Source: Halichondria panicea (lineage: Eukaryota > Porifera > Demospongiae > Suberitida > Halichondriidae). From it: a DNA stretch of 64,000 bases. This document shows positions 34,001-44,582 of this stretch, in pieces (position 1 is the first letter of the stretch; each line of letters starts with the position of its first letter). Both the position numbers and the translations under genes were made by a program. The stretch is from the NCBI RefSeq assembly GCF_963675165.1, contig NC_087392.1, forward strand, positions 327,001-391,000. The letters run 5' to 3'. The notes under the pieces were generated by a model. The model searched no databases. It saw only the letters and a list, made by a program, of their open reading frames with translations, and was not told where the DNA came from.

Positions 34001-36311
34001 CTCAGGCCCAGTGCTAGTGGTCCGCTCAAACTGTGGTGGCTCCTCTTTTGCTGCAGCTTCAAAGAGGGCAGGGTTCATGTACCTCCTGAAGTTTGGACGT
34101 GGGTGCTGCTCTGAGGGTTCCTCCTCTGCTGGCTCGATGGGTGGGCACAGGGCATATTGGGACAGAAACAGTGACGGACGAATATAGTCCAATAGAGACT
34201 ACACAATTAAGGAGGAATAATAATAATAGTTATTAACACACAATCATAAGTATTGACTGTACTTACTGATAGATAATCATCATAATTATAATAATATATG
34301 CATCACCACATCACAGTTGTAATCATGCAAGAACGGTTGTAGCTGGTCTGCTAACACAGGTTGAATAAAACAAGCATTCTATGGAGACATGATGCACATA
34401 CATATAGTTCAGGTACTCACTTTCATGAAGTAGTTGAGACCCTTTTTCTTAAGTCCTCTGTTGACGAACTCCCTGTAGGGACCTTGGTTCTCAAGCACTG
34501 ACTGGTAGTTACTGAACAATCGCTGCAGCGTTGATGTAGAGTTGGTAGAACGTCCGGTGGAGTATTGATGGGTGAGGTGGTTCTGATCATCATCGCTCGA
34601 CTGAGAATGGAAGGAGAAGCGAGCTCTTCGATTGGACGAACTTTTCGGACTGGTTACTAGGATACCTGATACCTCAGCCTCGTTGTTAGTCAGAGGGTGG
34701 TGAATAATGTCAAAATCTGGTTGGTCGGCAGTGTTGCATACGTCCCTCAGCTCCACTTGTACCCCTAGCCATGTTGACAGACTACACAGCTTGTTGGCTA
34801 GACCACAAGTCACCTTCTGCCACAGTACCAACGCACTCACACGGCGACGAAAGTTGAGTGTCCGATAGTTAGCGTATTCGTCCCCCATTTTTCTCCTGCT
34901 TAGAAACAGATTTTCAATATCCTCGAGATCTTGTAACAGTCCACAGACGTGACGTCTGGTGGCCAGTTGCTGCTGAGACAGGAAATCACAAAGTTCATAC
35001 TTGACAGTGTTTGAATCCTCACTCGAGACAGAGTCTTGCGGACTCAGACTACAGTCTAGGGGGGTTGGGTCATCTTGACCTCTGGTGACCTCTTCACAGA
35101 AGGACACTTGTTTGTTGGAGCGGCACTTCTGAGGTTCATCCTCCACTCCTAGGAAGGCTGAGTTGAGACTGAGTATAGGGTCTATAGTCGGCATTCTGAA
35201 GACTATCACATGACGCAGCACCCCTTCTATATGGTGAGATTCATAGAATTTCCACTCTTCATATACTTCAGGATCTTTGTCACTGAGATAGGCCTTTAGT
35301 TCCACCCAGATACGTTCCCATACGTCTCCAAAAGGATTCTCGATTGCAAAGTTTTCAGATCTCATTCTTGGTATGTGGAGTACAGGGTTCATTGGAATTG
35401 TTTCGTTGTGTGGGCGGGTCATGTGACTGATTTTGGAGTGTTTGAGGGTGTTGATGAAATTACGATAGAACTTCTTACGATCTGGAGGGCAGTACTGTCT
35501 TTCATCGAGGGCTTGAGAGGTGATGGAGAAGTCAGACTGCACTCTGCGCGGTCGTGATGACTCAGCCTTGAGGGAATTAGTGCTTTCCCTCCAAGACATG
35601 AGCAGAGTAGTCTGTAGGCTGGCAGTGAGGAGGTCATTGTCACTAGAGGGAGTATAATCAACCATATCCACTGGTGAAGTGTGGACGATTTTGGGGTTTG
35701 GAGAAAGTGTCTCTTCATGTAGCGATGATTTTGAGTCTCTTTCTTGCTTTCGTAATTGTTTTCGTCTTCTTTTCTTGACCTTCTGATCATCGTCCAGGGT
35801 TGAGTGTGTGGGAGAGACCACTTTCTTTAGTTTGGGGGGTTTCATTGGGAACATTGCCGCTCTGGGGGGCTTTAAGTCGTACCCCTGAGCAGCCTTCACG
35901 ACGACAGGACCAGGGGACAGTTTTTTGGAGGTTTTGTACTTGTGTGTCTTGTTGGCCATCTTCTCAAACCTGTGGAGGTTACAAATGATGAGAGGAGAAG
36001 TAGGTGGTGTGGCGAAACATACCTTCCTGATCTAGGGGGTGTGGTCCCGTACACTATATAGTCGTCCGGACTCTGACTGCGTGCTGCTACAAGTGGAGGG
36101 GTAATCAAGGACACACATGAACACAGAACATACCTGGAGGCAATTCAGGAACATCATCATCGTCCTCGTCACTCTCACTAACATCGCTCTGTTCCTCGTC
36201 CGGGGTACCAATCTCTCCACTCAGAGTGAACATGGTCTCCTCCGTCTCCTCCGTGTAGTGGTCCCGTGTGGTGGGTGTGTCTGGAGTGGTGGGTGTGTCT
36301 GGAGTACTCAT
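28057..36311 (-). CDS. MAP3K4: MAP3K4 (MEKK4/MTK1) mitogen-activated protein kinase kinase kinase
   Basis: A large gene of about 25 exons; not every junction was checked. It starts at ATG 36309-36311 with an acidic Thr-rich head and a DESDEDDDD-type stretch. A single large exon (about 34425-35959) carries the conserved N-terminal block (RRRVSALVLWQKVTCGLANK). The C-terminus is the kinase: glycine loop GEGRFGKVY, HRDIKG catalytic loop, DFGLSV and MSPEVV. KNIVKFYGVEIHH, MFMEYCNEGTL and QFQIMYQLGDG match vertebrate MEKK4 closely. In animals MAP3K4 activates p38/JNK through MKK3/6 and MKK4/7 after GADD45 binding. The stop is at 28057-28059. One intron (about 30550-31310) carries two fold-back repeats. 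The head is divergent to a small coiled-coil gene. Confidence 0.93.
30595..31255. repeat. Two tandem fold-back repeat copies in a MAP3K4 intron
   Basis: Copies at about 30605-30885 and 30945-31255. Both have CCAATAACGTTAATTTTATG, GAAAGCTTAGAGAGAGGCCT, CCGTGGGCT...AGCCTATGG in the core, and an inverse arm CTAAGCTTTCAGAA. A third, truncated start (GACGGCCATAATTAAAGTTC) follows at 31268. Confidence 0.85.
33539..33625. repeat. 15-bp G-rich tandem repeat (TACTGGTTAGGGGGG), about 6 copies
   Basis: Period 15, just upstream (in transcript sense) of a MAP3K4 3' splice site. In the transcript it is C-rich and encodes repeated PPNQY in frame with the next exon. Confidence 0.85.
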
Positions 36312-36718
36312 TGAATACCTGCAATATGACAGTATAGTAGGAGTATATGGTCAATCTCAAGTGGAGGTTGTATGAGGTTGCTCCTAGAAACACCACCACA
36401 GTCATTCATGGAGGTACAGTAATGGCTGGCCTCTACTAATAGAACTCACTCACCAGTAGTTACTAGCAGTAGATGGATGCAGTAATGAATGAGGCTGCTA
36501 GCTTCTTGTTCTCTCTGGCCAAGGGACAGTCCTCACCAAGTACCACTAGTGTACACCACGCCCCTCTAGATAAAAAGGGCGTGGTTTCAGGCAAATAACT
36601 TTGATCTCTTCATTCTAATAAGAGCCCACCATAAACATCTTATCCAACAACTTGAGTACATTTGAGCAACAGTACAGCTCTAGCTCTACAGGCAGAGATT
36701 ACTTATCAGCAGAAAGCC
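36312..36718. promoter_or_regulatory. Divergent promoter region between MAP3K4 and the coiled-coil gene
   Basis: 407 bp between opposite start codons. No specific motif can be assigned with confidence. Confidence 0.5.
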
Positions 36719-37055
36719 ATGAATACAGGTAATAGCTAGAGTAGGTCTCCTCTGTGTGTGTATGTTCAGTATTTGTCTTTCTGCAGAAGAGATTGATCTC
36801 GAGGCTGAGATCAAAGATATTGCTGACATTCGTGCGAACCTGTTGTGTCTCCTTAAGCACCAGCAGCGTCTAAGAGAGGTGGTGAGAAGAGGGGTAGACT
36901 CTCACAGGCTGGACCCTAATGTGGCTGATGTTCAACTCGCCCTCAATGGAGTAGTGGCCATGAACAAGTTTGTTAAAGAGAAGAATCAAGAATTGGATAG
37001 ACTAGAAGAATGTATACAACAGTGCATGAATCAGAGGAAGTGTGTCGATGCGTAG
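36719..37055 (+). CDS. Small coiled-coil protein, 92 residues, two exons
   Basis: Exon 1 is only ATG AAT ACA G (36719-36728) and exon 2 is 36787-37055, joined in phase with GTAATA and TTTCTGCAG splice signals. The protein is acidic at the start (EEIDLEAEIKDIADIRANLL) and mostly helical, with heptads across EKNQELDRLEECIQQCMNQR. I do not recognise the family. The size and helical pattern would suit a subunit of a coiled-coil complex, but nothing in the sequence identifies which one. It is transcribed divergently from MAP3K4 and upstream of the homeodomain-HMG gene on the same strand. Confidence 0.7.
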
Positions 37056-37320
37056 ACTGCTGGCACACTCAGAAAATCAATCAGCTCATTTGTATAATTT
37101 TTGTTTGTGATTTTATAATTTCTGAACGTCGTTAAACAGCAATAATTGAGTTTATATCAACTCTTGATTGGAATGTGTGTGATGTCATAATTACATCTAA
37201 TATCTATACTGGGAACTAGTAGTGTGCCAGTCGTGTCCTCACTGTATCAGGGTGCTTACATGGAGCACTATTAGTGGGCAGGCCACATTCTTTGTCTGTC
37301 TACTGCATATAAATGTTGGC

Positions 37321-37419
37321 AGTGCCACGCCTACGTATGTACTATGGGACTTCCCCTACAACTTGTGCGGTTAGTTGGGGAATTCCCCTTTGATGGATGC
37401 ATACAGTAGGCGTGGCACT
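37321..37419. promoter_or_regulatory. Inverted-repeat cassette with two kappaB-like sites upstream of the homeodomain-HMG gene
   Basis: The ends are a perfect 14-bp inverted repeat, AGTGCCACGCCTAC at 37321-37334 and its complement at 37406-37419; imperfect pairing extends inward (GTATGTA / TGCATAC). Inside are GGGACTTCCC at 37346-37355 and the palindrome GGGGAATTCCCC at 37377-37388. Both fit the NF-kappaB consensus GGGRNWYYCC. The cassette ends 58 bp before the start codon. Confidence 0.55.
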
Positions 37420-37477
37420 TCTCATCGTAATTACACAATCTTTATGCAGAAATTAACGTTTTTTGACCGATTTTTTC

Positions 37478-39566
37478 ATGGACGAGCCGTCAGTTTTGCA
37501 AGTGGTGAACCCTGTGCATGGAGCTGGGGCCGGAGCTGAAGATGTACTGAACACAGAAGAAGGTGCCAACGTGCACGGGTTTAAAGGAAGTAAGTCAATG
37601 CTTAGTATCTAATAAAAGCCTCCTCACACACAGACCTCCTACAGGGTCCATCATGTTCACCACAGAACAGCGTACAGTGCTTATGCGCTACTTTGAGGAG
37701 TACGGGATGACGTCCACTCATCGCCGCAACACAGAGCTAATGCAGCGCTGCGCTCAGGAGGTCCACACTTCCATAGACAGGATCAAGGTGAGAATAGCTA
37801 TAATTATAGTATCCTTGTAGTACATCGCATACACAGAACTGGATCGGATCGGAGGCAGTAAAGAGAAAAAGGAAGGCTGGAATCCTGCCAAGACCAAAGA
37901 TAGAGATTGCCGGAGTAAGTCAATACAGGCCTCCATTCCCACACACACACACACACATACACACATACACACATACCCCCCACACACACACACATACCCC
38001 ACCCCACCCCCCCACACACACAGAATGACACCTTACCGAAAGTGATAGCTACTCCACCAACCAAGAAGATCAAAAGAGTCAACGGTTATAACCTCTTCTT
38101 CTCTCATGTTGTGCGGACGAGGGATGACGTTGGTTCAGGTGGGTGTGGCTAATGCTATAGGGGTGTGTCATCATCTCACCCCCCACAGAGTTTAAGGAGC
38201 GCAACGCTAAGGTGGCTCTCAAGTGGGCGGAGCAAACTGAAGAAGAGCGTAAGCAGTGGGCTCTCAAAGCGGAGGCTGTGTGTGCGTCCTCTATACAAGA
38301 GCTTGTAGCTAGCTCACAGCCTGCCCCCCTTGGTCTCTCCTCGCTCCTCTCCCCGGCCATGGCCTCTGATCTTGGAGGAACTGGCTCTCTTGTGGAGAAG
38401 GCTCTATTAGGCATTCAGGAAAAGGTACGCCATCTACTACCTTGCTACATGTTAGCCTACCATGTATATCTGCATGTGTACTACATGATTGTACAATCAT
38501 TATGTATGGTGTACACTGTGCATGTGTTACTGAAGCATTTCTGACAAAGAACTGTTATATGTTTCATTTCATGTATACAACCCTCATACAATGTAGTTTG
38601 AATTGCTGGAGCAGCTTGGTTTTGAAGGCTATGCTGTGCTGGTCAACACAGGGGAGCTGGCCACTCACACTCTAGGCACAGGCAAGGGCAAGAGCTTCCA
38701 CAAGATGAGGCAAAACCTCGGCAAACCTCTAGAGAACCCCTTCATTGGCCACGTGTTCAGTGAGGACACAGGTAAGTGTGTGTGTGTGTGTGTGGTGATC
38801 TTTACCCATGGTGTCCTGCAGAGCTTAGTTCACTGTCCTCACTGGGATCTGGACTCCCCTCCCTCCTGCCCATCAAGAGAATGTCTAGTGGTCTCCTGCC
38901 ATCTCTGAGCAGCCTGGACACAATGCAGAAGAGTGTTCTCAATGCATTTGCCCTCAAATACAGTGAGTTACTTCTTCAACTGCAGCCTTACTGTACATTG
39001 CTTGTACACTAAACTCATGACCTACCCTTACCCCCCCCCCCTGACAGAAGTGGCGACTGGTCGCTCTGAGGTACCCTATGACAACCTGGCTAGTCTGGGT
39101 GTGCAGGTGTATGGCCTCCCCCTCGGCATTCCCTTCCATTCACCCATACTCTACAATCAGCAACAGCTGCAGCAGATACTGGCCAACCTCGAGAAGATTG
39201 TCTTCCTCAAAGGTGGCCACCAGGTGAGTCTACACTTTGACTGTACAGAACTTTTAATTCAGCTAGCTTGTCAGAAACTAGAGTACCTTGTTTTGTGCGA
39301 CACTACGCCAGTATATATGTTATATAATAATGTATTATAATCTGTGTGAGGGACACTCCTAGACAGCCTTAACTGAATCCTTTCATGATTATCAAAGCAA
39401 ATTCTCTTTCAAGACAATGTCTACTATTATTACTAAGTATTTGCTCTGTGTGTTTATGCAGGGTAGTCTCCCTGACACATTAACAGAGGTGGAGCTAGCG
39501 GCACAGTCACTGGTCACCTCAGGGCATGACCTACACATAGGCGCAGAAGAGGAGGCAGTACAATGA
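37478..39566 (+). CDS. Homeodomain-like plus HMG-box-like protein, 9 exons
   Basis: Exons: 37478-37589, 37645-37787, 37837-37914, 38024-38138, 38189-38424, 38597-38771, 38822-38962, 39048-39223, 39462-39566; 1281 nt, 426 residues, in phase. Residues about 40-105 look like a divergent homeodomain: FTTEQRTVLMRYFEEYGM for helix 1, and IKNWIGSEAVKRKRKAG for the recognition helix, with the conserved W but without the usual WFxNxR. Residues about 130-185 resemble an HMG box (RVNGYNLFFSHV... then KWAEQTEEERKQWALKAE). A C-terminal block of about 70 residues (FELLEQLGFEGYAVLVNTGE, GKSFHKMRQNLGK) looks conserved but is unknown to me. Probably a nuclear DNA-binding protein. It converges on the p190-like gene. 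Confidence 0.75.
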
Positions 39567-39889
39567 ACTATGAACTCTCTTAACACTAACCAATCATCCA
39601 TTTTGTATTTATCACTGTATGTAGTAATCTGATAAATGTGGGAAACCATGCTCTTCACTTTTTTTGTAACTATGACAACCTGCATGCTTCATCATTATAA
39701 TACTAAACTTCCTGTTTACATGATCACATTTCATTTTAATAAATACAGAATAAATACATAAACATATTAATGCAATATGACTGCTGCTGTACAAAAACAA
39801 GGCAAAGTTATACACACAGACACACCATATCTATGGACACACACACGTACACACAGACACACACATACATGTACATACATACCAACAGT
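39567..39889. other. Convergent 3' spacer
   Basis: Holds 3' UTRs of the homeodomain-HMG gene (AATAAATACAGAATAAATAC near 39739) and of the p190-like gene. A CA-rich tract lies at 39830-39875. No gene seen. Confidence 0.6.
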
Positions 39890-42800
39890 CTAACACTCTG
39901 ACTCTGAGTTGTGTTGAGCTAGGCTGCTCTGAGCAGATATGAAGCCATCCTCAAATGTTTGTGAGTGGCAATTTGATATTCCAGAGTCACTGAGGTTCCT
40001 CGTGGCTTCGATAGTGCTGGGGTCAAAGTTCCTTCTCTTGGACGTGCCTCGTTTCTTAATAAGCATAGAGGGTCGTACATTATTCACAATCTCCACACCA
40101 TTACTAGCCGGATGGGTCGCAAGTTCACTGTCCGTTGATACTGATGCCCTCAGGCTAAGAGCTTCGTCAAGGTCCGTCTGCATTAGGGGGGTCGTTGCCT
40201 TGACAACAGGGGGTGGTTCAATGTCAGAGTCTTCGTCACTGGAACTGGATTCGTCGTCACTATCTGAATCTGAGGAGAGGGAGTCGTTCAACTGTTGGTT
40301 CAGGATCTGAATGAGATCATCTCGACTTGAGGACTTCTTGAAATGGCTCTGGTTGGGAGATTGGATTAATGGGGATGCCACCCGAATAGATTGTGGTGGA
40401 TTAAGGAATGGAGACATGGGTGGGGAGGCAGCAAAGGATGAACGTGTTGGTGGGGAGGCAGCAAACGACGAGTGTGTTGGTGTCACTGGGTTGGGTTGTT
40501 GTATAATAATGACATCATCAGCAGTGGAGATACTCGACTTGTGTCTGAGCTTGGGTTGAGGGGAGGGAGTGGAGTGCTCTGAGCCTGGATCCCTCTCATC
40601 CCCTCCTGCAGCAAACGGATGGGGAATGTTTTCAATGTTCTCTTCAGGCATGAGGGATGTGAGTGTGTTTAACCATCTCTCCTTGACATCAGGCAATGTG
40701 AACAATCTTCGAACAGCCTCCACATACTTTGTCACCAGTCTTGCCTCCACGGGGGGGCCCCACAGGTGGTCTTGCTTCTTTGAACCACCTTGACGTCGGT
40801 AATCATCAATGGCCTCGTAAATATTCCCTCCCGTGCCCTTGTTGCTGAGCATTCTCCGTGGCTTGGTGGGGGAGGGGGGGAGAGGACGACTCACACGCTT
40901 GCTGTGGGATGGTGATTGTACTGGCAGGGTTGCAGTGGGTGGAGCCGGTGCAGGAGTGGGGTCATGAATAATGGGAGCATCTCGCGGCTTCTTCCACTTC
41001 CTCTTCCATGGCAGTAGAGGAGCCGAGGTGATGGAGGGCAGGTCCTTGTGAGGTCGTACCATGGTCTGACTCCTCCTACTAAAGTCCACAGTGTCTTCAC
41101 CCACGTTAGTTACAGAGGTAGCCTTGGGGAGAGTTGATGCGGGGGCTGAGGACATCAACACATACTTCTGCATGTCCTCGATTCGTGCGTATTGGTTACT
41201 GGGGTCGTCAGGGTCATCATCATCGTCCTCGTCATCGATGATATGTCGTCGTGGTGATGGTGATTCGGATACTTCAAGCCCCTCCCCCTCAGACTGGCCA
41301 AGCTCGTCGGTACCTTCCTCAGAGGTCTTCTTACTCTTCAGCATGGCAGGACTCCTGCAATACAAGCATCAATAGTATTAGTAAATTTGCAGAGAGCTAC
41401 GTGCATGTACAGTAGTACATGCACATAGAATGGGGGAGAGTAGGGGAGAGGGGGAGAGGGGGAGAGGGGGAGAGGGGGTAGTACATGTACGTAGAGTAGG
41501 GGAGAGGGGGAACTAAGTTGAGCGTCCTACATGTACAGTACATAAGTTATGGCCATTCAATTATTTAACCTAATGTTTTTATGATAATTATTATGTTAAA
41601 TAATATTTTTTATAAACGACCATAACTTTAGTTCAGTTGGTCCAATAACGTTAATTTTATGATTTTCTAGAAGCCTAGAGAGAGGTCTTTCAGATGATGC
41701 GTTAAAATCAAAAGTCTAATTTGGGAGTGCTTTTGACAAAATACCATATAGCCCATGATATTTTCCCGAAAATGGGAAATTATGGCCCGTTCCAAATTTG
41801 AGATTTAAGCATTCCATCTGAATGGGCTCCTTCCAAGCTATCAGAAAAATCAGAAAATCTTTTAAAATGAATCATCAGAACTCTAGTTACAGAGCCGGTT
41901 TAGTACTTTCAAATGAAGGACCTACATGTATGCTTACCTGACAGCATTGCTCCTGGGCATGGGTGGTAGTGGAGGACGGACACCGAACTCGAGGGAGGTC
42001 TCTATGGGGCTCATGACTGCTTCACTGAACACACTGGAGGATGTGGACACAGTGGTGGGGGTAGGGGGGACAATAGGGAGGGGGGTAGCGGCCTCTATGT
42101 TACGAGGGGGCAGCTCGGGGGGCTTGGTCCGCGATCCTTCAAGAACCCACGGATTAGAGCGACTGCGTTTGTGTCCCTTTTGGAAGGAGAAGCTTTTAGC
42201 GAGTACAGGAGAGCCTTGAACATTATCTACTGTGGTTTGTTTGGGAAGGGCCGGTCGTGATTTAGTGCGTACCCTCATGGACATGAAGATGGAAGCACTC
42301 TTAGCCGTGTCAGTGGGTTTAGGGGAGGGGGAGGTGAGGAGGGGAAGTGTGGGCGTGAGTGACATCATCTCCTTCACTTCCACCGGATGTAGGTATGGTT
42401 CGGCCACTAGTTCATCGAATCTCTTCTTCTTTACTACAGAATCGGTATCAGAATCGACTAATAAACAGTCCATTGAGTTGGAGAGGCGTCTTGTGTCCGA
42501 CTCCTGAGTGGATGTGGCCTCAGGTATCATCCCCATGAACGAGTGAGATTGACTCAGAATTTTAAGTTGACTGGAGGCAAACACGTCGATAGCCCTGGGG
42601 GGTAGTGGTGGGGGGTCCTCCACAGTGTACTGGCCCTGAGGCGTGCCCAAGTCCACGCTATGTGTTTTATTCCTCGGAGGTGTTCTGGGTAGCGTGGACG
42701 AGGGGAACAGCTCTGCGTTGTGATTAGACGGCTCTTGGAAGGTTGATGAGCGTGGGCGCATATCAGAGAGTGTTAGATTAGAGAGATGCATATTTGAGCG

Positions 42801-44503
42801 ACTGTTGTGTAGGTCTGGAGTGTTCCTATAGCTGGAGGGAGGGGATGGCTCTGTGAGCACATCACTCATGTCACTGATGGAGGAGCGGGGGGAGTAGACG
42901 TAGTCATAGAGGGACTCACTCCTGCATGTGTGTGTGTGGGAGGTGGAGTGGGTGGTTAGTGTGTGTGTGGGGGTGGGGTGGGTGGTTAGTGTGTGTGTGT
43001 GTGTGTGTGAGGATAGGTGTGATCGCATAAAGCCACCTGTGGAGCAAGCAAAACCATACAAATGTTATGCTAATGACTGAAACACTAGGAGAGCAAGGTC
43101 AACTTGACTAACAGCAATTACCAGCAGTTCACACGATGACAACTACAATCTGGGAAGCCAGTAGATCAAACACACGGCTGCAATATACACAGTCTTTAAT
43201 CTAACAGTGGGAGGGTGATTGAGCTAAAGGCAAAGCTGCACTAACACCTGTACAGGCTGTACTTTGATCAATTACAGTGGACTTGAAAACAGATTGCCAG
43301 CCAGATATTCGTATATTATTATCAGGGCCAAACTGAAAATTTAGCGTAGTTGAATAATTTGGCCACTTCTGATTCCACAAAATTTGTAGTGCAGATCTGA
43401 GAAGAAAATAAATACAGAATCTAATATACCTAAAAAAGGCAAGTTGGGTCATCGCCCGGTTTCCAGCCCATGCCTAGGAGGTTAAACAAAGTTTTGCTAA
43501 AAAAATTGTTTCAGTTTTCCCTGTGCTTTCTACGTGTACCTGTAATAAAGTGCAAGCTTTTAGGTTTGTTGAGTCACATCCTAAGGTTGCCCACACCTAA
43601 TGTGATTGTATTGAGAGGCCACTTGAGGGCTTGTAGTCTACAAGAGGCAGCTAGTCTACTAGTCTACAAAACCAGCTATATATAAAACTACTGCATGCTC
43701 TAGTCTCTACAAGAGCATGCAGCTATTCTCAAGAGCAGCTAGCCGGCCTTTAACTCTAAAACAAACAATGACCTCAATCAACCCCAGGCTCATGTTACAC
43801 GGGTTACACATATCTAATACATATTCCTGGTAGTGGCTGAGGTCAGTGCCCAGGGTTCACACAGGGTTCACACAGGACATGCTTCCCCTGTTATACCTAC
43901 TCACATGAATTGTATTATCACACTTCCATAATGGTCCCATGGAAGCCATGCCAGCCGGCAACACAGCTAACAAACCCACCAAATGAAGTGAAAGCTAGTG
44001 GCTGACAGGCTTCACAAGTTGCATCACTCAGTACACACACACACACCCACACACTTGACTGTGTACCCTCCAGCTACAGCTCTCATCATATACAGGGATC
44101 CTTGAATTCCATGCATACCAATGCCATATCTGTTTTCAATGTTTTAAATTTCTGACACGAGAGGTATTCACGGCCCGTGAACTGTTTACACAAAGCATGC
44201 TGGTTTACAGAACATTATGATGATTACAGCCACTTGGACTGTGAGAGAACAGACACTAATAACAGGACAGACAGAGTTAACAGTGTTGTCAGGCTACAGG
44301 CTAACACACACGCACAAGCTTGAAGATATTACAACAATGAAGTGTTGACCTCACTAGCTTGTGGGAGCGTGCACTGCTCTGAGGAATGTCATGTGATATG
44401 ATAGAGAGATAGCTAGGTTAATAGGACTCGAGATATTTGTCAATAGAGGCTGTGGAATGACAGCTACTGAGGAACTCATAGTTAACCCCATCACCTCAAT
44501 TAC

Positions 44504-44582
<79 letters not shown>

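Noticed and set aside
43000-43061. Extra exon of the p190-like gene (acceptor CTCCACAG)
   Set aside because: The frame runs into CA repeats (SHTHTHT) and no donor fits; the direct 46241/42921 junction is in phase and sufficient.
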